A DNA stretch of 57,803 nucleotides from an uncultured Rhodospira sp. (GCF_937138205.1 NZ_CAKZOT010000071.1:1-57803), one strand, 5' to 3'; shown: positions 47,119 through 57,332, numbered from the stretch's first letter. Program-made: numbers and translations. The notes: a model not told the origin generated them from the letters alone.

Positions 47119-49287
47119 CTAAATCTGACCCAGCGTCTTGATCCGCGCCTTGGGGTGGATCTCGTTTTGGGACATGACCACCGTCAGCGGCCGGAAGCGT
47201 TCGACGATCGAGCGCACGTAGGGGCGGACGCCGGGGCTGGTCAGCAGCACCGGCGCCTCGCCCTGCATGGCGAACCGCTCAAAGGTCTGGCGTACGGTCA
47301 CGATGAATTCTTGCAGGCGCGACGGGGCCATGGACAGTTGGCGGTCGTCGCCCTGGCCCACCAGCGACTGGGCGAACTCCTGCTCCCATTCGCTGGTCAG
47401 GGTGACCAGCGGCACGACGCCCTCGCCGTTGACGTTGGCATCGCAAAGCTGGCGGGCCAGCCGCGCCCGGACGTGTTCGGTGACCATCAGGACATTGCGG
47501 GTCGATGCGGTGGCCTCGCTGATGCCCTCCAGGATGGTCGGCAGATCGCGGATCGACACCCGCTCGTTCAGCAGGTTCTGCAGCACGCGCTGCACACCGC
47601 TGGACGAGATCTGGTTGGGGATCAGGTCGGCGATGAGCTTCTGATGGTCCTTGTCCAGTTCGCCGAGCAGTTTCTGTGTCTCGGCGAAGGACAACAGATC
47701 GGCCATGTTGTCCTTGACCACCTCGGTCAGGTGGGTGGTGACCACGGTGGGCGGATCGACCACCGTATAGCCCCGGAACATGGCCTCCTCGCGGTTGGAG
47801 GCGTCCGACCAGACGGCCGGCAGGCCGAAGGTGGGCTCGGTCGTCTTCTCGCCCGGCAGGGTGATCTCCTCGCCGCGCGGGTCCATGACCAGCAACATGT
47901 TGGGGCGCAGGTCGCCGCGTCCCGATTCCACTTCCTTGACGTAGATCACATAGGTATTGGCGCCGAGCTGCATGTTGTCCTGGATGCGCACCGACGGCAT
48001 GATAAAGCCCATCTCCATGGCCAGGGAGCGCCGCAGCGCCTTGATCTGGTCGGTCAGGCGCGATGAACTCGGGCTGTTGATCATGGACAGCAGGCCGTAG
48101 CCCAGTTCCAGGCGCACCAGATCGATCCTGAGCGCCGTCGAGATCGGCTCCTCGGCCACCGGGGCCGGCGCGGCGTCGGCCGGCGCCGTGGCGACGGCCT
48201 CGGCGAGCTTGCGTTGTTGCTGGGACAGATACAGGGCGCTGGCGCCCGCCGCCAGCCCCAGCAGGGTAAACGGCAGGAACGGCGTGCCCGGCAGCAGGGC
48301 CAGCGCCAGCGCCAGCACGGCACTCATGCCGAGCGCGCTGGGGTAGGCCTTGAACTGGGTCAGCAGGGTGGTCTCGGCGCTGTCCTTCAGGCCGCCCTTG
48401 GCGACCATCAGGCCGGCGCCCACCGAGACGATCAGGGCCGGGATCTGCGACACCAGGCCGTCGCCCACGGTCAGGCGCGTGTAGACGTCGGCGGCCTCGC
48501 CGAAGCTCAGGCCGCCCTGCACCATGCCGATGACCATGCCGCCGATGATGTTGATCATCGTGATCAGGATGCCGGCGATGGCGTCGCCGCGCACGAACTT
48601 CGAGGCGCCGTCCATGGCGCCGAAGAAGTCGGCCTCCTTTTGCATTTCCTCGCGCCGCGCCCGGGCCTCGTCCTCGGTGATCAGGCCGCTGGACAGGTCG
48701 GCGTCGATCGCCATCTGCTTGCCCGGCATGGCATCCAGGGTGAAGCGGGCCGACACCTCGGCGATACGTGTGGCGCCCTTGGTGATGACCATGAAGTTGA
48801 CCAGCACCAGGATGGCGAAGACGATGACGCCGATGACGAAGTTGCCGCCCATGATGAAGCCGCCGAAGGCCTCGATCACCTGGCCGGCGGCGTCTGTTCC
48901 CTCGTGGCCGTTGGCCAGGATCAGGCGTGTCGAGGCCAGGTTGAGCGCCAGTCGCAACAACGTGGCGATCAGCAGCACCATGGGGAACGAGTTGAACTCC
49001 ATGGACTTGCGCACGTAGATCACGGTCATCAGCACCAGCGTCGAGAACGTCAGCGACAACGCCAGCATGATGTCCAGCATCCACGGCGGCATGGGCAGGA
49101 TAAGCACCACCAGGATGGCGATGATGCCCAGGGCCAGCCCGATCTCGCCCCTGGGGATGAGGTCCTGGAGTCGGCCGAACGTTCCGGCCAGGGTGCCGCC
49201 ACCACCGCCGGCCTGTCCCTCGGGGACGCCGGCGGACTCGCCCTGGGCCACCATGGCCCGCCCCTGTCCGCCTGTCTGCTCGGCCAT
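47119..49287 (-). CDS. flhA: flagellar export gate protein FlhA
   Basis: In the 722-residue protein, residues about 45-340 hold eight membrane helices. The conserved FHIPEP-family stretch reads MEFNSFPMVLLIATLLRLALN in order, and LDAMPGKQMAIDADLSSG contains the acidic residues of the proton/export channel. A linker precedes the cytosolic ring domain (about 375-722), with RLELGYGLLSMIN, TYVIYVKEVESG and LLTSPGVRPYVRSIVERF. It forms the nonameric gate of the flagellar type III secretion apparatus. A Gly/Gln-rich N-terminal tail of about 35 residues is longer than usual. It lies 71 bases after flbD. Confidence 0.97.
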   Translation of the reverse strand: MAEQTGGQGRAMVAQGESAGVPEGQAGGGGGTLAGTFGRLQDLIPRGEIGLALGIIAILVVLILPMPPWMLDIMLALSLTFSTLVLMTVIYVRKSMEFNSFPMVLLIATLLRLALNLASTRLILANGHEGTDAAGQVIEAFGGFIMGGNFVIGVIVFAILVLVNFMVITKGATRIAEVSARFTLDAMPGKQMAIDADLSSGLITEDEARARREEMQKEADFFGAMDGASKFVRGDAIAGILITMINIIGGMVIGMVQGGLSFGEAADVYTRLTVGDGLVSQIPALIVSVGAGLMVAKGGLKDSAETTLLTQFKAYPSALGMSAVLALALALLPGTPFLPFTLLGLAAGASALYLSQQQRKLAEAVATAPADAAPAPVAEEPISTALRIDLVRLELGYGLLSMINSPSSSRLTDQIKALRRSLAMEMGFIMPSVRIQDNMQLGANTYVIYVKEVESGRGDLRPNMLLVMDPRGEEITLPGEKTTEPTFGLPAVWSDASNREEAMFRGYTVVDPPTVVTTHLTEVVKDNMADLLSFAETQKLLGELDKDHQKLIADLIPNQISSSGVQRVLQNLLNERVSIRDLPTILEGISEATASTRNVLMVTEHVRARLARQLCDANVNGEGVVPLVTLTSEWEQEFAQSLVGQGDDRQLSMAPSRLQEFIVTVRQTFERFAMQGEAPVLLTSPGVRPYVRSIVERFRPLTVVMSQNEIHPKARIKTLGQI

Positions 49288-49358
49288 CGCCGTTGTCTTC
49301 CGTGCTCGTGTGTCAGGTCTTGGGTCCGGTCCGCCTACGCGGCCGGCTCAGGTTCGCG

Positions 49359-50747
49359 TCAAAGCCGCCCTGGCAGGACCGGCGGGTCGTCCGCCGTCGC
49401 CGCCACGCCGACGCCGGGTGACGGCACCGCCACGCCCTCGTCGGAATACTGGCGCAGCTTGTTGCGCAGGGTACGAATGGAGATGCCCAGGATGGTGGCC
49501 GCGTGCGTGCGGTTGCCCAGGCAGTGGCGCAGGGTGTCGATGATCAGGTCGCGTTCCACGTCGGCGACGGTGCGCCCCACCAGGGCGCCGGTGCCGCCAG
49601 GCCCGGCGCCGCCGTTGCCGGAGGCCGCGCCGGCGGGGTCCGGAGCCGGGCCACCCTCGATCAACACCGCCTCCGGGCCGATCTCGTCGCCGTGGGCGAG
49701 CAGCACGGCGCGGTGCAGGGTGTTTTCCAACTCGCGCACGTTGCCGGGCCAGGCGTGGGCGCGCAGCATGGCGAGGGCGGCGCTGGACAGCGGCCGCTCG
49801 GCGAGATGGTTGGCCTGGGCGTACTTGCGGGCGAAGTGGCGGGCCAGCAGGTCGATGTCCTGCGGGCGCTGGCGCAGCGGCGGCAGCGGCAGGGTGATGA
49901 CGTTGAGACGGAAGAACAGGTCCTCGCGGAAACGGCCGGCGGCCACTTCGGCCTTCAGGTCGCGGTTGGAGGTGGCGACGATGCGGGTGTCGACGCGGAC
50001 CGGCTGCTTGCCGCCGATGCGGTCGATCTCGCGTTCCTGCAGCACGCGCAGCAGCTTGGCCTGCAGGCGCACGTCCATTTCCGAGATTTCGTCGAGCAAC
50101 AGCGTGCCGCCGCTGGCCTCCTCGAACTTGCCGATGCGTCGGGCCACGGCGCCGGTGAAGGCGCCCTTCTCATGCCCGAACAACTCGCTTTCCAGCAGGG
50201 CCTCGGGGATGGCGGCGCAGTTGACGGCGATGAACGGACCGTCGGCCCGGCGGCTGCCCCGGTGCAGGTGGCGGGCGATCAGTTCCTTGCCGGTGCCGGA
50301 CTCCCCGGTCACCATCACGCTGGCGTCGCTGGGGGCCACCTGCTCGGCCATCGTCACCACCCGGGCCATGGCCGGATCGCGGAACACCAGGGCGTGGCGG
50401 TCCTGGGCCACGGCCTGCAGAACGGCGGCGATCAGTTCCGGGTCCGGCGGCAGGGGAATGAACTCCTTGGCGCCGGCCTTGATGGCCCGCACCGCCGCCT
50501 TGGAATCGCTTTCCACGCCGTAGGCGACGACCGGCGCGACGATGTGCTCGGCCGCCATGCCGTCGATCAGCGCGGCGACATCAAAGCGGCCGTCGATCAT
50601 CACCAGGTCGGCGCCGCGCCCGGCGCGCAACGCCTGGAGCGCGGCCGCCACGTCGTTGGCCTGGGCCACCTTGGCGCCGCGCTGCACGGCGATGCGCGCG
50701 GCCGCGCCGACCTGACCCTCCATGGATCCGACGATCAGCACGCGCAT
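49359..50747 (-). CDS. flbD: FlbD-type sigma-54 flagellar transcription activator
   Basis: Of 462 residues, the receiver-like domain (1-110) begins [20 protein letters not shown]. It lacks the acidic pair that binds Mg in true receivers, as in Caulobacter FlbD. The AAA+ domain (about 120-345) has Walker A GESGTGKE (148-155), the sigma-54 loop GAFTGA (195-200) and [10 protein letters not shown]. The C-terminal Fis-type helix-turn-helix is [20 protein letters not shown]. It should switch on late flagellar genes with RpoN, normally under FliX control; fliX is not here. ATG 50747 has GGGAGG 9 bases upstream. Confidence 0.94.
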   Translation of the reverse strand: MRVLIVGSMEGQVGAAARIAVQRGAKVAQANDVAAALQALRAGRGADLVMIDGRFDVAALIDGMAAEHIVAPVVAYGVESDSKAAVRAIKAGAKEFIPLPPDPELIAAVLQAVAQDRHALVFRDPAMARVVTMAEQVAPSDASVMVTGESGTGKELIARHLHRGSRRADGPFIAVNCAAIPEALLESELFGHEKGAFTGAVARRIGKFEEASGGTLLLDEISEMDVRLQAKLLRVLQEREIDRIGGKQPVRVDTRIVATSNRDLKAEVAAGRFREDLFFRLNVITLPLPPLRQRPQDIDLLARHFARKYAQANHLAERPLSSAALAMLRAHAWPGNVRELENTLHRAVLLAHGDEIGPEAVLIEGGPAPDPAGAASGNGGAGPGGTGALVGRTVADVERDLIIDTLRHCLGNRTHAATILGISIRTLRNKLRQYSDEGVAVPSPGVGVAATADDPPVLPGRL

Positions 50748-50819
50748 GGCCGGGCCTCCCCCCAAACGTCGTCGCCGGGGTGCTGTTCGGGCACGAGCGG
50801 GTGGCGCGGACGGATCCGG

Positions 50820-51662
50820 TCAGACATGGAGGCGGCGGACTCGCTGATGGGGCGGCAGAACGCTGTTCAGCAGCATCTCTAGCCGCCGGGGGTTTTCCTT
50901 GCGGGCGATGGACAGCACGCCCAGGACGTAGACGTGGCGCACCAGGTGTTCCTCGGTGGCGTTGCGCTCCAGCTTGCTGGCCAGGGGGGAGAAGACCACG
51001 TTGGACAGGATGGCGCCGTAAAAGGTGGTCAGCACCGCCACGGCCATGCTGGGGCCGATGCGCTCCGGCGCGTCGAGATTGCCGAGAAGTTGCACCAGCC
51101 CGATCAGGGTGCCGATCAGGCCCATGGCCGGCGAGACCTCGGCGGCGCGCCGCAGCACGCCGACGGCACGCGCGTGACGGGCGGCGGTGGCGTCCATTTC
51201 CTGGCGCAGCATGGCCTCGACCTCGTCCTCGGCGACGCCGTCGATGACCAGCCCCAGACCCTTGTTGAGGAAGGGTTCGTCCGCCGTGCTGTCCAGGGGC
51301 GCGCCCTGCATCTTCAGCAGGCCCTTGGCGCGGGCCGTCTCGGCCAGGTCGAGCATCCGCTCGGCGGCGTCGCCGGCGTCGATGCGCGGGTGCTGGACGG
51401 TGCGGGGCAGGACGGCGATGGTGCCCGCCACTTCCTTGAAGGTGAAGGCGGCCAGGGTCACCGCGAGGGTGCCCAAAACGACGATCAGAAGGCCGGGAAG
51501 GTTCAGGAACGACCCGGGCGAGCCGCCCAGCAACAGCGCCAGGACGATCAGGACCAGGGCGCCGCCGATTCCCACCACCGTCGCCATGTCCACGCCGGCG
51601 TGGTCGGCGGTGGCGGCGGTGGCGGCGCGGGGTCGCTCGAACAGGAAATCGCTGTCGCGCAT
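50820..51662 (-). CDS. motA: MotA-family flagellar stator subunit
   Basis: The 280-residue protein has four likely membrane helices: two near 27-75 (MATVVGIGGALVLIVLALLL, then GLLIVVLGTLAVTLAAF), and two at about 165-235 (VSPAMGLIGTLIGLVQLLGN, then MAVAVLTTFYGAILSNVVFS). A cytoplasmic loop of about 90 residues contains charged residues for FliG contact. The pattern is PomA/MotA-like. It sits in the flagellar block between fliN and flbD. No motB follows, so the stator partner is elsewhere, or this is a MotA paralogue with another role. It starts 6 bases after the fliN stop. Confidence 0.88.
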   Translation of the reverse strand: MRDSDFLFERPRAATAATADHAGVDMATVVGIGGALVLIVLALLLGGSPGSFLNLPGLLIVVLGTLAVTLAAFTFKEVAGTIAVLPRTVQHPRIDAGDAAERMLDLAETARAKGLLKMQGAPLDSTADEPFLNKGLGLVIDGVAEDEVEAMLRQEMDATAARHARAVGVLRRAAEVSPAMGLIGTLIGLVQLLGNLDAPERIGPSMAVAVLTTFYGAILSNVVFSPLASKLERNATEEHLVRHVYVLGVLSIARKENPRRLEMLLNSVLPPHQRVRRLHV

Positions 51663-51668
51663 CGCGTC

Positions 51669-52028
51669 TCAGCCCCGGTCCGTCTTGATGATCTCGGTCA
51701 TGGTCACGCCCAGGCGCTCCTCGACCACCACCACCTCGCCGCGCGCCACCAGGCGGTTGTTGACGTAGATGTCGATGGCCTCGCCGACCTTGCGGTCCAG
51801 TTCGACCACCGCGCCTCGGCCCAGCTTGAGCAGTTGGTTGACCTGCATGTGCGACTTGCCGAGCACGGCCGAGACCTGCACCGGAATGTCGTACACCGCT
51901 TCCAGGTCAGAGGCGGAGCGGGGACGGTCCGGGACGTGCGTGCTGGCCTCGTCGGCCGGGCCACCGGAATCGACGGGCCGTTGCGGCTCGTCCAGTTCAT
52001 CAAGGTTGAAGTCCGTCTCGTCGGCCAT
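51669..52028 (-). CDS. fliN: flagellar motor switch protein FliN
   Basis: The 119-residue protein has an acidic N-terminal tail (about 1-40), followed by the C-ring SpoA domain: DIPVQVSAVLGKSHMQVNQLLKLGRGAVVELDR in order, then VGEAIDIYVNNRLVARGEVV and RLGVTMTEIIKTDRG. It forms the lower C-ring with FliG/FliM and binds FliH for export. A TTG nine bases upstream is also in frame, but the ribosome site GGGAG is only two or three bases from it. ATG 52028 has workable spacing (11). fliM is not in the window. Confidence 0.93.
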   Translation of the reverse strand: MADETDFNLDELDEPQRPVDSGGPADEASTHVPDRPRSASDLEAVYDIPVQVSAVLGKSHMQVNQLLKLGRGAVVELDRKVGEAIDIYVNNRLVARGEVVVVEERLGVTMTEIIKTDRG

Positions 52029-52065
52029 GGTGTCCAAATCTCCCTATGCGCGGTGCGCCGCGCGC

Positions 52066-52950
52066 TCATGCGTCGTCCGTGACCGCGCCGTCCGTGACCG
52101 CGCCCCTGTGTTTGGGTGGCACCTCAAGGGGAGGCGCCAGGTCCGCATTCGGTTTCGTCGTCGGATGCGGGTCCGGGTTCGGCTCCGAGGCCTCCGGGGC
52201 CGGCGGCACCGTCTCCCCGAGCTGGCGTTCCACGGCGGCCTCGATCTCCGACCAAGAGCGGGCCGTATCCCGCTCGATACCGCCATCGCCCCATTCCAGA
52301 CGGCAGTCGGCGCGGTCCAGCGCGTTGTCGGGCCGCACCACGATGCGCCCCTCGTAGCCGCTGGAGGCCTGCAGGTCGCGCACCGCCTCGCGGACGGTTT
52401 CGGCGATGGCGCCATGAACCCGCACCACCAGCCGGGGCTGGTCGGCCAACTCGGGCATGATGGTGGAGACGAGGTGTTCGATCTCCTCGGCGGCCGTCCG
52501 TTCGCCCGTGGCCGGCAGGATGCGCCGGGTGATGACCAGGGCCAGCCGGATGGCCTGCTGTTCCAGGCGCGCGTTGTGGGCGCGCTGGGCCTCGTCCATG
52601 CGGTTGATCGCCTCGGCGATGGCCTTCACCGCCAGCGCGTGCGCGTGGGTGTCGGTCTTGGCGGCCTCTTCCAGCGCCTCGGTGTGACCCCTGATGTAGC
52701 CTTCCTCGCGGGCGGCCTCCACCTGAGCCTCGGTGTACATGTTCGGCGGCGGCGTGGCCGGCTCGTCGGAGCTGCGCCGGCGGCGGTCCAGGCCGGAATA
52801 CTCACCGGTCTCGCTGTCGTTGCTCGCCGCCGCCGGCTTGCCGGGGTTCTCGTCGGCGCGCGCCTTCGCGAGGGACGCCGACGCGCGTCGACGGCCGAAA
52901 TTCGGCTCGTCGAACGACCGGTCGAACAGAAACTTCTCCACCGAGACCAT
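52066..52950 (-). CDS. fliH: flagellar assembly protein FliH
   Basis: The 294-residue protein begins MVSVEKFLFDRSFDEPNFG, a start typical of alphaproteobacterial FliH. Its central helical region holds EAQVEAAREEGYIRGHTEAL, including the GxxxG-like spacing of FliH, up to about 170. A V-ATPase E-like domain follows (LADQPRLVVRVHGAIAETV, then EGRIVVRPDNALDRADCRLE, WGDGGIERDT). It holds the FliI ATPase and docks it to FliN. The C-terminus is a Pro/Glu tail ending GAVTDGAVTDDA, encoded by a tandem 15-base repeat (52075-52104). fliI is not downstream. Confidence 0.88.
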   Translation of the reverse strand: MVSVEKFLFDRSFDEPNFGRRRASASLAKARADENPGKPAAASNDSETGEYSGLDRRRRSSDEPATPPPNMYTEAQVEAAREEGYIRGHTEALEEAAKTDTHAHALAVKAIAEAINRMDEAQRAHNARLEQQAIRLALVITRRILPATGERTAAEEIEHLVSTIMPELADQPRLVVRVHGAIAETVREAVRDLQASSGYEGRIVVRPDNALDRADCRLEWGDGGIERDTARSWSEIEAAVERQLGETVPPAPEASEPNPDPHPTTKPNADLAPPLEVPPKHRGAVTDGAVTDDA

Positions 52951-53020
52951 TGCGGGGCGGCTCCATCAGGCGCGGGGTCTCCGTGCCGTGACGGAGACGG
53001 GGTGGGACCGGCGGCTCCGG

Positions 53021-54040
53021 TCAGTACACGAGTTCGTCGTCTTCCTTGCCCTCGGAGATGACGATCTGGCCGGTGTTGGCGAGTTCCTTGGCCAGGGCGA
53101 CGATGCCGTTCTGTGCCTCGTCCACCTCGCGCACGCGAACCGGCCCCATGGCGTCCATGTCCTCGCGCAGCATCTTGCCGGCGCGTTCCGACATGTTCTT
53201 GAAGAACAGGTCCTTGATGTTGTCCGAGGCCCCCTTGAGGGCGAGGCCCAGCTTGTCCTTCTCCACGTGGCGCAGCAGCACCTGCACACCCTGGGCGTCG
53301 AGGCGCACCAGATCCTCGAAGGTGAACATGAGCTGCTTGATGCGCTCGGCGGATTCGCGGTTGCGTTCCTCCAGGGCGGTGACGAACCGGTTTTCGGTGT
53401 TGCGGTCGAGGCTGTTGAAGATCTCGGCCATCATCTCGTGGGCGTCGCGGCGCGCCGTGCGGGCCAGGTTGGACATGAATTCCGTCCTCAAGGTCTTTTC
53501 CACGCCGTCGAGAACCTCTTTCTGCACCGCTTCCATGTGCAGCATCCGCATCACCACTTCCATGGCGAAGTTCTCGGGCAGCAGCGCCATGACGCGGGCG
53601 GCGTGATCCGATTTGATCTTGGACAGCACAACGGCGACCGTCTGCGGGTACTCGTTCTTCAGGTAGTTCGCCAGGACCTGCTCGCTGACATTGCCCAGCT
53701 TGTCCCACATGGTGCGGCCGGCCGGACCCCGGATCTCCTCCATGATCGCCTCGACGCGATCCTTGGGCAGGGAGCGCATCAGCAGCCGTTCGGTGGTGTC
53801 GAACGAGCCGACCAGGGAGCCGGTGTTGGAAATGGCGTCGGCGAATTCGACGAACAGCCGCTCGACGAGGTTGGAACTGATGGTGCCCAGGCTGGACATC
53901 ACCTGCGACAACTCGCGGATTTCCTCGTCGTCCATCATGGCGAACAGCTTGGTCGAGTATTCCTCGCCCAGCGACAACATCATGATGCCGGCCTTCTGGG
54001 GTCCGGTGAGGCTGCGATAGTCTTCCTTGACACGACCCAC
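53021..54040 (-). CDS. fliG: flagellar motor switch protein FliG
   Basis: The 339-residue protein's N-terminal domain ([20 protein letters not shown]) binds FliF. The middle domain includes [20 protein letters not shown] with EHPQ-like [12 protein letters not shown]. The C-terminal torque domain ([19 protein letters not shown], then [20 protein letters not shown]) keeps the charged ridge that meets MotA. I chose GTG 54040, which is 8 bases after GGGAG. TTG 54046 also reads through but is only two bases from that site. It lies 30 bases after fliF. Length is normal. Confidence 0.96.
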   Translation of the reverse strand: MGRVKEDYRSLTGPQKAGIMMLSLGEEYSTKLFAMMDDEEIRELSQVMSSLGTISSNLVERLFVEFADAISNTGSLVGSFDTTERLLMRSLPKDRVEAIMEEIRGPAGRTMWDKLGNVSEQVLANYLKNEYPQTVAVVLSKIKSDHAARVMALLPENFAMEVVMRMLHMEAVQKEVLDGVEKTLRTEFMSNLARTARRDAHEMMAEIFNSLDRNTENRFVTALEERNRESAERIKQLMFTFEDLVRLDAQGVQVLLRHVEKDKLGLALKGASDNIKDLFFKNMSERAGKMLREDMDAMGPVRVREVDEAQNGIVALAKELANTGQIVISEGKEDDELVY

Positions 54041-54070
54041 GGTCAAATCTCCCTGAAATACGGCGTGCCG

Positions 54071-55723
54071 TCAGCTTTCTTGGTAAAGCCAGGTGCGAAT
54101 GATGCTCAGGGCTTCTTCCGGATGCTTGTCGACGATTTCGCCGATCTTGCGCAGGCTGGAGGCTTTCACCCGGCCCTCGACCTTCTCGATGTCGATCAGT
54201 TCCTCGGTGTCCTCGAAGTCGTCGTCGCCCAGGCCAATGGGCACCGGCGCGGTGGCCGGGCCGGGAAGTTGCGGGGCGCCGGCCGCCTCGGCCGACAGCA
54301 GACCGGTGGCGCCGCCGTCGGCACCCGATGGCAGGCTCTCGAACGCCCGCGTGACCAGCGGACGCACGACCAGCAGGATGACCAGGATGGCGACGAGGGC
54401 CACGCCCAGGCCCTCGGCCATGCGCATGATTTCGTCCTTGGTGAAGCCCATGAACATCCAGGGCTCTTCCTCGGCGAACAGGGCGTCGAGGTCGGCGAAG
54501 CGCATGTTGATGACTTCGATCTGATCGCCGCGCGTCGCGTCATAGCCGATGGCCGAGCGCACCAGGGACGCAATCTGCTCCATTTCCGCGTCCGGCCGCG
54601 GCTCGTAGGTGGGCTGGCCGTCGGGGCTGGTGCCCCGCACACCGTCCACCAGCACGGCGACGCTGAGCCGGTCGATGACGCCGGCCTCGCGCACCTGGTT
54701 GGTGACCCGGCGCGAGATCTCGTAGTTGACCGTTTCCTCGGTGCGGTTCTCGGTGGTCGAGGTGGTGGCGCCACCCCCGGTTTCCTGGAACTCGCCCTCC
54801 GGCAGGTTGGTGCCGACGGTGACCGGCGGCGGCTCGCTGTCGGTGCTTTCGTAGTTCTCTTCGACGGTCACAGTGGAGCGGGCCACCTGCTGGTCCGGGT
54901 CGTAGATCTCTTCGTTGGTGACCACGCGGTCGAAGTTCATGTCGGCGTGGACCTCGGCCCGCACCGTGTCAGGCCCCAGGGTGCGACCCAGCAGGTCCTC
55001 GATGGACCGCGCGAGGCGTTGTTCCTGGTCGCGCCGTGCCTCCTCGCGGGTCAGGGCGGCGAGGCTGCCGTCCTCGTCCATGCCCCGGGTCAGCATCTTG
55101 CCGCGCTCGTCGATGATCGACACCCGGTCGGTGCCCATCTGCGGCACGGCGGCGGCGATCAGGTTCTGGATGGCCACCACCTGCCCGGCTTCCAGCCGGC
55201 CGCGCCCCATGGACACCATGACCGACGCGGAGGGCTCGTTGGTCTCGCGCGTGAACACCTCACGCTTGGGCAGAACCAGATGGACGCGGGCGTTACGGAC
55301 GCCGTCGATGGCGCGGATGGTGCGCGCCAGTTCGCCTTCCAGCGCCCGCACGAGGTTGACGTTCTGGATGAAGTTGGTCGAGCCCAACATGCTGGTCTCG
55401 TCGAACACCTCATAGCCCACCGAGGCGCCGCCGCCGACCGCCAGTTCGGCGGTCTGCAGGCGCATCCGGTCGCGCTGCTCGGTCGGGACACGGACCTCGG
55501 TGCCGTTGGCGGCGAGCTGGTAGGGGATGTTCTGCTCCTCCAGGCTCTGCACGATGGCCTGGGCATCCGCCGGATTGAGGCCGCTGTAGAGCAGCTCGTA
55601 CTGGGGCGTGGCGAAGCGCGTGACGAAGAAGATGACAAGGCCGATCAGGGCCACCACCACACCTGCCATGGCGGCAAGGCGGGCGGGGCCCAGATTGCGC
55701 ATCTGATCCATGAAGCCGCTCAA
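54071..55723 (-). CDS. fliF: flagellar MS-ring protein FliF
   Basis: The 550-residue protein has membrane helices near the N-terminus (about 17-37) and at about 445-465 (GLGVALVAILVILLVVRPLV). Between them are the ring-building YscJ/FliF domains: YELLYSGLNPADAQAIVQSL, FIQNVNLVRALEGELARTI, VRNARVHLVLPKREVFTRE and LEAGQVVAIQNLIAAAVPQM. The cytoplasmic C-terminus, with LRKIGEIVDKHPEEALSIIRTWL, binds FliG. Start is TTG 55723, 7 bases after GAGGGG; the ATG at 55728 meets a stop at once. It is the first gene of the minus flagellar block. Confidence 0.96.
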   Translation of the reverse strand: MSGFMDQMRNLGPARLAAMAGVVVALIGLVIFFVTRFATPQYELLYSGLNPADAQAIVQSLEEQNIPYQLAANGTEVRVPTEQRDRMRLQTAELAVGGGASVGYEVFDETSMLGSTNFIQNVNLVRALEGELARTIRAIDGVRNARVHLVLPKREVFTRETNEPSASVMVSMGRGRLEAGQVVAIQNLIAAAVPQMGTDRVSIIDERGKMLTRGMDEDGSLAALTREEARRDQEQRLARSIEDLLGRTLGPDTVRAEVHADMNFDRVVTNEEIYDPDQQVARSTVTVEENYESTDSEPPPVTVGTNLPEGEFQETGGGATTSTTENRTEETVNYEISRRVTNQVREAGVIDRLSVAVLVDGVRGTSPDGQPTYEPRPDAEMEQIASLVRSAIGYDATRGDQIEVINMRFADLDALFAEEEPWMFMGFTKDEIMRMAEGLGVALVAILVILLVVRPLVTRAFESLPSGADGGATGLLSAEAAGAPQLPGPATAPVPIGLGDDDFEDTEELIDIEKVEGRVKASSLRKIGEIVDKHPEEALSIIRTWLYQES

Positions 55724-56003
55724 GGCATGGCCCCTCTGATCGATTGGCCCGGGCGGCGGGCCGTGGCGGTGGGTCGGAGCAAGTGGGACAAGGTCTGCCG
55801 CGCCCCAACCGACGGGCCGGAAGACCGGACAACACCCTGTGACGGTCGCCCTTGAACCATCGTCAGGCTAGCGACCGGCGGTTAAAGAACTCCTTACCGG
55901 TAGGCAGATGTTGCCGGTGGCATTTCGCCCTCTCGCCTCGTGGCGTGTGGCGTGATACCCAGTCCCCCGATCGAGAAAGCGACCGCGCGAGGGAGCCCAC
56001 GCC

Positions 56004-56732
56004 ATGCCCACCCGCTCAGGCCCCATCGTCATTCTCACCGGCGCCGGCATTTCAAAAGAATCCGGCCTGGACACGTTTCGCTGCGCCGGCGGCATCTGGA
56101 CCCAGGTGAGCCTGGAGGATGTGGCGACACCGGAGGGGTTCGCCCGCGATCCGGTGCGCGTGCAGGCGTTCTATAACGACCGCCGGCGCGGTCTGTTGAC
56201 CGACAACATCCGGCCCAACGCCGCGCACGAGGCCCTGGCCCGGCTGGAGCGTGACTGGGACGACGAGGTGCTGCTGGTCACGCAGAACATCGACAATCTG
56301 CACGAACGCGGCGGCTCGACGAACATCCTGCACATGCACGGCGAGTTGCTCAAGGTCCGGTGCGAGCACTGCGGCGGTGTGCACGAATGGCACACCGATC
56401 TCGGCGCCGACGACATCTGTCCGGCGTGTGGCACGGCCGGCCTGATGCGCCCGCATGTGGTCTGGTTCGGCGAGATCCCGCTGGGCATGGAGCGGATCGC
56501 CGACGCTCTGGACCGCTGTGCTCTGTTCATGTCCGTCGGCACCAGCGGCACCGTCTATCCCGCCGCCGGCTTCGTCGCCGAGGTGGTCCGGTTCGGCCGC
56601 GCGCACACCGTCGAACTGAACATGGAGGCCAGCCACGGCGCCACGCTGTTCCGCGAGGCCATCCAGGGTCCGGCGACCGCGCTTGTGCCGGCGTATGTGG
56701 ACCGCCTTCTGAACGAGGGGATTCCGGGGTAG
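56004..56732 (+). CDS. cobB: NAD-dependent protein deacylase, sirtuin CobB
   Basis: This 242-residue class III sirtuin has VILTGAGISKESGLDTFR (NAD binding), then FYNDRRR with Y57 and R60 as YxxR, which in CobB/SIRT5 favours desuccinylation. TQNIDNLHERGG follows, then the catalytic His H111 in HMHGE. Zn is held by CEHC and CPAC. MSVGTSGTVYPAAGF closes the NAD pocket. It removes acetyl or succinyl groups from lysines, making nicotinamide and O-acyl-ADP-ribose. It starts 280 bases from fliF, divergent, and is followed after six bases by the uracil-DNA glycosylase-like gene. Confidence 0.95.
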   Translation: MPTRSGPIVILTGAGISKESGLDTFRCAGGIWTQVSLEDVATPEGFARDPVRVQAFYNDRRRGLLTDNIRPNAAHEALARLERDWDDEVLLVTQNIDNLHERGGSTNILHMHGELLKVRCEHCGGVHEWHTDLGADDICPACGTAGLMRPHVVWFGEIPLGMERIADALDRCALFMSVGTSGTVYPAAGFVAEVVRFGRAHTVELNMEASHGATLFREAIQGPATALVPAYVDRLLNEGIPG

Positions 56733-56738
56733 GGCGAC

Positions 56739-57332
56739 GTGCCGACCCTTGACGAGACCGTGGCGGCGGCGCGCGCCTGTGCGCTGTGCGCGGCGCATCT
56801 GCCGCTGGGGCCGCGCCCGGTGCTGCGGGCGCGCGAGACGGCGCGGGTGCTGATCATCGGCCAGGCGCCTGGAACGAAGGTGCACGCCACCGGCCTGCCC
56901 TGGAACGACCCCTCGGGCGATCGGTTGCGCAACTGGATGGGGGTCGACCGCGAGACCTTCTACGACGATCGCCGGATCGCCATTGTCCCCATGGGCCTGT
57001 GCTACCCGGGCCGCCTGCCACGTGGCGGCGACGCGCCGCCCCGGCCCGAATGCGCGCCGACGTGGCACCCGCCGTTGCTGGCCGGACTGCCGGACGTGGC
57101 CTTGACCCTGCTGGTGGGGCAGTACGCCCAGGTACGCTATCTGGGCGAAGGGCGCGGCCGCACCCTGACCGAGACCGTGCGCGCCTTCCCCACCACGCTT
57201 GAACACGGCCTGCTGCCACTGCCGCACCCAAGCTGGCGCAATACCGCCTGGCTGCGCCGCCATCCCTGGTTCGAGGTCGAGTTGCTGCCGGTGCTGCGAG
57301 ACCGTTTGGCGACGCTGCTCGAACGGCCTTGA
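56739..57332 (+). CDS. uracil-DNA glycosylase family protein
   Basis: The 197-residue protein has ARVLIIGQAPGTKVHATGLP with GQAPG as motif A of the UDG superfamily. It continues IAIVPMGLCYPGRLPRGGDA and ends with LPLPHPSWRNTAWLRRHPWF, where HPSWRN is motif B. An N-terminal CALC pair is present, but the four-Cys iron-sulfur set of family 4 is not complete. It probably removes uracil or another damaged base from DNA; the family 4/5/SMUG-like subtype is unclear. GTG 56739 is the start, six bases after cobB, so the two form an operon. Confidence 0.82.
   Translation: MPTLDETVAAARACALCAAHLPLGPRPVLRARETARVLIIGQAPGTKVHATGLPWNDPSGDRLRNWMGVDRETFYDDRRIAIVPMGLCYPGRLPRGGDAPPRPECAPTWHPPLLAGLPDVALTLLVGQYAQVRYLGEGRGRTLTETVRAFPTTLEHGLLPLPHPSWRNTAWLRRHPWFEVELLPVLRDRLATLLERP

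Noticed and set aside
50820-51662. ExbB/TolQ instead of MotA
   Set aside because: Four-helix pattern with a long charged loop and flagellar context favour MotA; the absence of motB keeps some doubt.
55724-56003. Sigma-54 promoter for the fliF operon
   Set aside because: No TGGCAC-N5-TTGC match at the right GG/GC spacing was found on the minus strand; the promoter class stays open.
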